Shown here piece after piece: positions 62,136 through 64,000 of a stretch of 64,000 nt of DNA. The notes beneath the pieces were generated by a model. That model had not been told where the DNA came from. It saw nothing but the letters and a program-made list of their open reading frames with translations, and did not search any database. The translations under genes were made by a program, and so were the position numbers. Origin of the DNA: Variovorax sp. WS11 (GTDB lineage Bacteria; Pseudomonadota; Gammaproteobacteria; Burkholderiales; Burkholderiaceae_C); assembly GCF_010499245.1 (NCBI RefSeq), contig NZ_JAAGOW010000001.1:124001-188000 (forward strand), read 5' to 3'. Each line of letters begins with the position of its first letter. Positions within the stretch are counted from its first letter, which is position 1.

Positions 62136-63830
62136 ATGGACACCAAAGCTATCCAAATCAACCGCCGCAGCGCCAACATCGTCGAAGGCAAGTCGCGCGC
62201 CCCCAACCGCTCGATGTTCTACGCGATGGGCTACCAGGAAGGCGACTTCAAGAAGCCGATGGTCGGCGTGGCCAACGGCCACAGCACCATCACGCCCTGC
62301 AACTCGGGCCTGCAGAAGCTGGCCGATGCCGCCATCGCCGGCATCGAGGAAGCCGGCGGCAATGCCCAGGTCTTCGGCACGCCCACCATCTCCGACGGCA
62401 TGGCCATGGGCACCGAGGGCATGAAGTACTCGCTGGTGAGCCGCGAGGTGATTTCCGATTGCATCGAGACCTGCGTCGGCGGCCAGTGGATGGACGGCGT
62501 GCTGGTCGTCGGCGGCTGCGACAAGAACATGCCCGGCGGCCTGATGGGCATGCTGCGCGCCAACGTACCGGCCATCTACGTCTACGGCGGCACCATCCTG
62601 CCGGGCAGGTACAAGGGCCAGGACCTGAACATCGTGAGCGTGTTCGAGGCGGTGGGCCAGAACGCCGCCGGCAACCTGAGCGACGAGGACTTGAACGAAA
62701 TCGAGAAGCGCGCCATCCCCGGCACCGGCTCCTGCGGCGGCATGTACACCGCCAACACCATGAGTTCGGCCTTCGAGGCGCTGGGCATCTCCCTGCCCTA
62801 CTCCTCGACCATGGCCAACCCGCACGACGAGAAGGCCAACTCGGCCAAGGAATCGGCCAAGGTGCTGATCGAGGCCATCAAGAAGGACCTCAAGCCGCGC
62901 GACATCGTGACCAAGAAGGCGATCGAGAACGCGGTGGCGGTGATCATGGCCACCGGCGGCTCGACCAACGCGGTGCTGCACTTCCTGGCCATCGCGCACA
63001 CGGCCGGCGTGGAGTGGTCCATCGACGACTTCGAGCGCATGCGCAAGAAGGTGCCGGTGATCTGCGACCTGAAGCCCAGCGGCAAGTACCTCGCGGTCGA
63101 CCTGCACCAGGCCGGCGGCATCCCGCAGGTCATGAAGATCCTGCTGAACGCGGGCCTGCTGCACGGCGACTGCATCACCATCAGCGGCCAGACCATCGCG
63201 GAGGTGCTGAAGGACGTGCCGGACCAGCCGCGCGCCGACCAGGACGTGATCCGCCCGATTTCGAATCCGATGTACGCCGAAGGCCACCTCGCCATCCTCA
63301 AGGGCAACCTGTCGCCCGAGGGCGCGGTGGCGAAGATCACCGGACTGAAGAACCCGGTCATCACCGGCCCGGCGCGCGTGTTCGACGACGAGCAGTCGGC
63401 GCTGCAGGCCATCCTCGACGGCAAGATCGTCGCCGGCGACGTGATGGTGCTGCGCTACCTCGGCCCCAAGGGCGGCCCCGGCATGCCGGAGATGCTGGCC
63501 CCGACCGGCGCGCTGATCGGCGCCGGCCTGGGCGAGAGCGTGGGCCTGATCACCGACGGCCGCTTCTCGGGCGGCACCTGGGGCATGGTGGTCGGCCACG
63601 TGGCGCCCGAGGCCGCGGCGGGCGGCACCATCGCCTTCGTCAAGGAGGGCGATTCGATCACCATCGACGCGCACCAGCTCAAGCTGGAGCTCAACGTGCC
63701 CGAGGCCGAGATCGCCAAGCGCCGCGAGGGCTGGAAGGCGCCGGCGCCGCGCTACACGCGCGGGGTGCAGGCCAAGTTCGCCTTCAACGCCTCGAGCGCG
63801 AGCTCGGGGGCGGTGCTCGACAAGTACTGA
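62136..63830 (+). CDS. ilvD: Dihydroxy-acid dehydratase
   Basis: This is a 564-residue Fe-S enzyme of valine, isoleucine and pantothenate synthesis. The three cluster-region cysteines are visible in TPCNSGLQ near residue 56, [12 protein letters not shown] near 128 and [14 protein letters not shown] near 202. The C-terminal [14 protein letters not shown] carries the catalytic Ser. This is the shorter [2Fe-2S]-type form. ATG 62136 has a GAG-rich stretch upstream. It is divergent from the LysR gene and is followed by a TPP riboswitch for the next gene. Confidence 0.96.
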   Translation: MDTKAIQINRRSANIVEGKSRAPNRSMFYAMGYQEGDFKKPMVGVANGHSTITPCNSGLQKLADAAIAGIEEAGGNAQVFGTPTISDGMAMGTEGMKYSLVSREVISDCIETCVGGQWMDGVLVVGGCDKNMPGGLMGMLRANVPAIYVYGGTILPGRYKGQDLNIVSVFEAVGQNAAGNLSDEDLNEIEKRAIPGTGSCGGMYTANTMSSAFEALGISLPYSSTMANPHDEKANSAKESAKVLIEAIKKDLKPRDIVTKKAIENAVAVIMATGGSTNAVLHFLAIAHTAGVEWSIDDFERMRKKVPVICDLKPSGKYLAVDLHQAGGIPQVMKILLNAGLLHGDCITISGQTIAEVLKDVPDQPRADQDVIRPISNPMYAEGHLAILKGNLSPEGAVAKITGLKNPVITGPARVFDDEQSALQAILDGKIVAGDVMVLRYLGPKGGPGMPEMLAPTGALIGAGLGESVGLITDGRFSGGTWGMVVGHVAPEAAAGGTIAFVKEGDSITIDAHQLKLELNVPEAEIAKRREGWKAPAPRYTRGVQAKFAFNASSASSGAVLDKY

Positions 63831-63885
63831 TCCGGTCTCGGCGGCGGCAGGCCTACAATGGCCGCTGCTTCGCCAGACCGACTGA

Positions 63886-63988
63886 AGCAAACGCTAGGGG
63901 TGCCAGCCCGCGGCCCAAGGGTCGCAGGCCGGCTGAGAGAGTCCCTTTGAACCTGACTGAGGTAATCCTCGCGCAGGGAAGCTGGTCC
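63886..63988 (+). ncRNA. TPP riboswitch (THI element)
   Basis: The sequence contains the THI-box blocks in order: CTAGGGGTGCC, GGCTGAGAGAG, CCCTTTGAACCTGA, GGTAATCCTCGCGCAGGGAAGC. It lies 55 bases after ilvD, on the plus strand and at the right window edge, so the controlled gene (probably a thiamine synthesis or transport gene) is outside the window. Confidence 0.93.
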
Positions 63989-64000
63989 GGCGGCCGCCGC

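Overview
The window is a dense, high-GC chromosomal segment from a betaproteobacterium. The best guess is Burkholderiales, family Comamonadaceae, close to Variovorax. This is inferred from gene content and protein style: PhaR, a RelA with a degenerate hydrolase domain, zapA followed by 6S RNA, several tripartite-tricarboxylate (Tct/Bug) receptors and a salvage-type cobalamin locus. No database search was possible.

Layout. 1-0.8 kb: the start of an IS1634-type transposase running off the left edge. 0.8-10 kb: housekeeping genes (SDR, rnr, tRNA-Leu, rimO, phaR, tRNA-Val, relA, 3-hydroxybutyrate dehydrogenase). 10-19.9 kb: a SIMPL protein, an OmpR/EnvZ pair, ispDF, mfd carrying an in-frame palindromic repeat, a VapBC-type toxin-antitoxin wedged between mfd and serB, and serB. 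20-26.5 kb: a TctCBA transporter with an Ldh-type dehydrogenase, an aminotransferase, nth and an Ivy lysozyme inhibitor.

26.5-47.5 kb: the cobalamin region, almost all on the minus strand. A cobalamin riboswitch precedes btuB-cobU-btuF-btuC-ABC ATPase-cobO-cbiB-cobD. After a gap come cobQ-cobT-cobS-cobC. Two blocks interrupt this set: an RND efflux operon with an odd hydrolase and a LysR gene (31.2-39.4 kb), and a HepT/MntA toxin-antitoxin pair between cobT and cobS. No corrin-ring synthesis genes are present, so the locus looks like uptake, salvage and nucleotide-loop assembly. cobO and cbiB each carry an apparent one-base insertion.

47.5-64 kb: zapA and 6S RNA, a TauE-type exporter, a universal stress protein, an AraC-regulated nitrilase plus aldoxime dehydratase pair (aldoxime to nitrile to acid), and a convergent malonate operon (GntR regulator, malonyl-CoA decarboxylase, Bug receptor, enoyl-CoA hydratase, malonyl-CoA synthetase). 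Then a lower-GC leucine-rich-repeat gene broken by one frameshift, lgt, a LysR gene divergent from ilvD, and a TPP riboswitch whose target gene lies beyond the right edge.

I found no convincing wholly new defence or mobile system. The most notable features are the in-frame palindromic repeats inside mfd and cbiB, the two toxin-antitoxin modules wedged into conserved operons, the nucleophile-less hydrolase and the frameshifted LRR gene.
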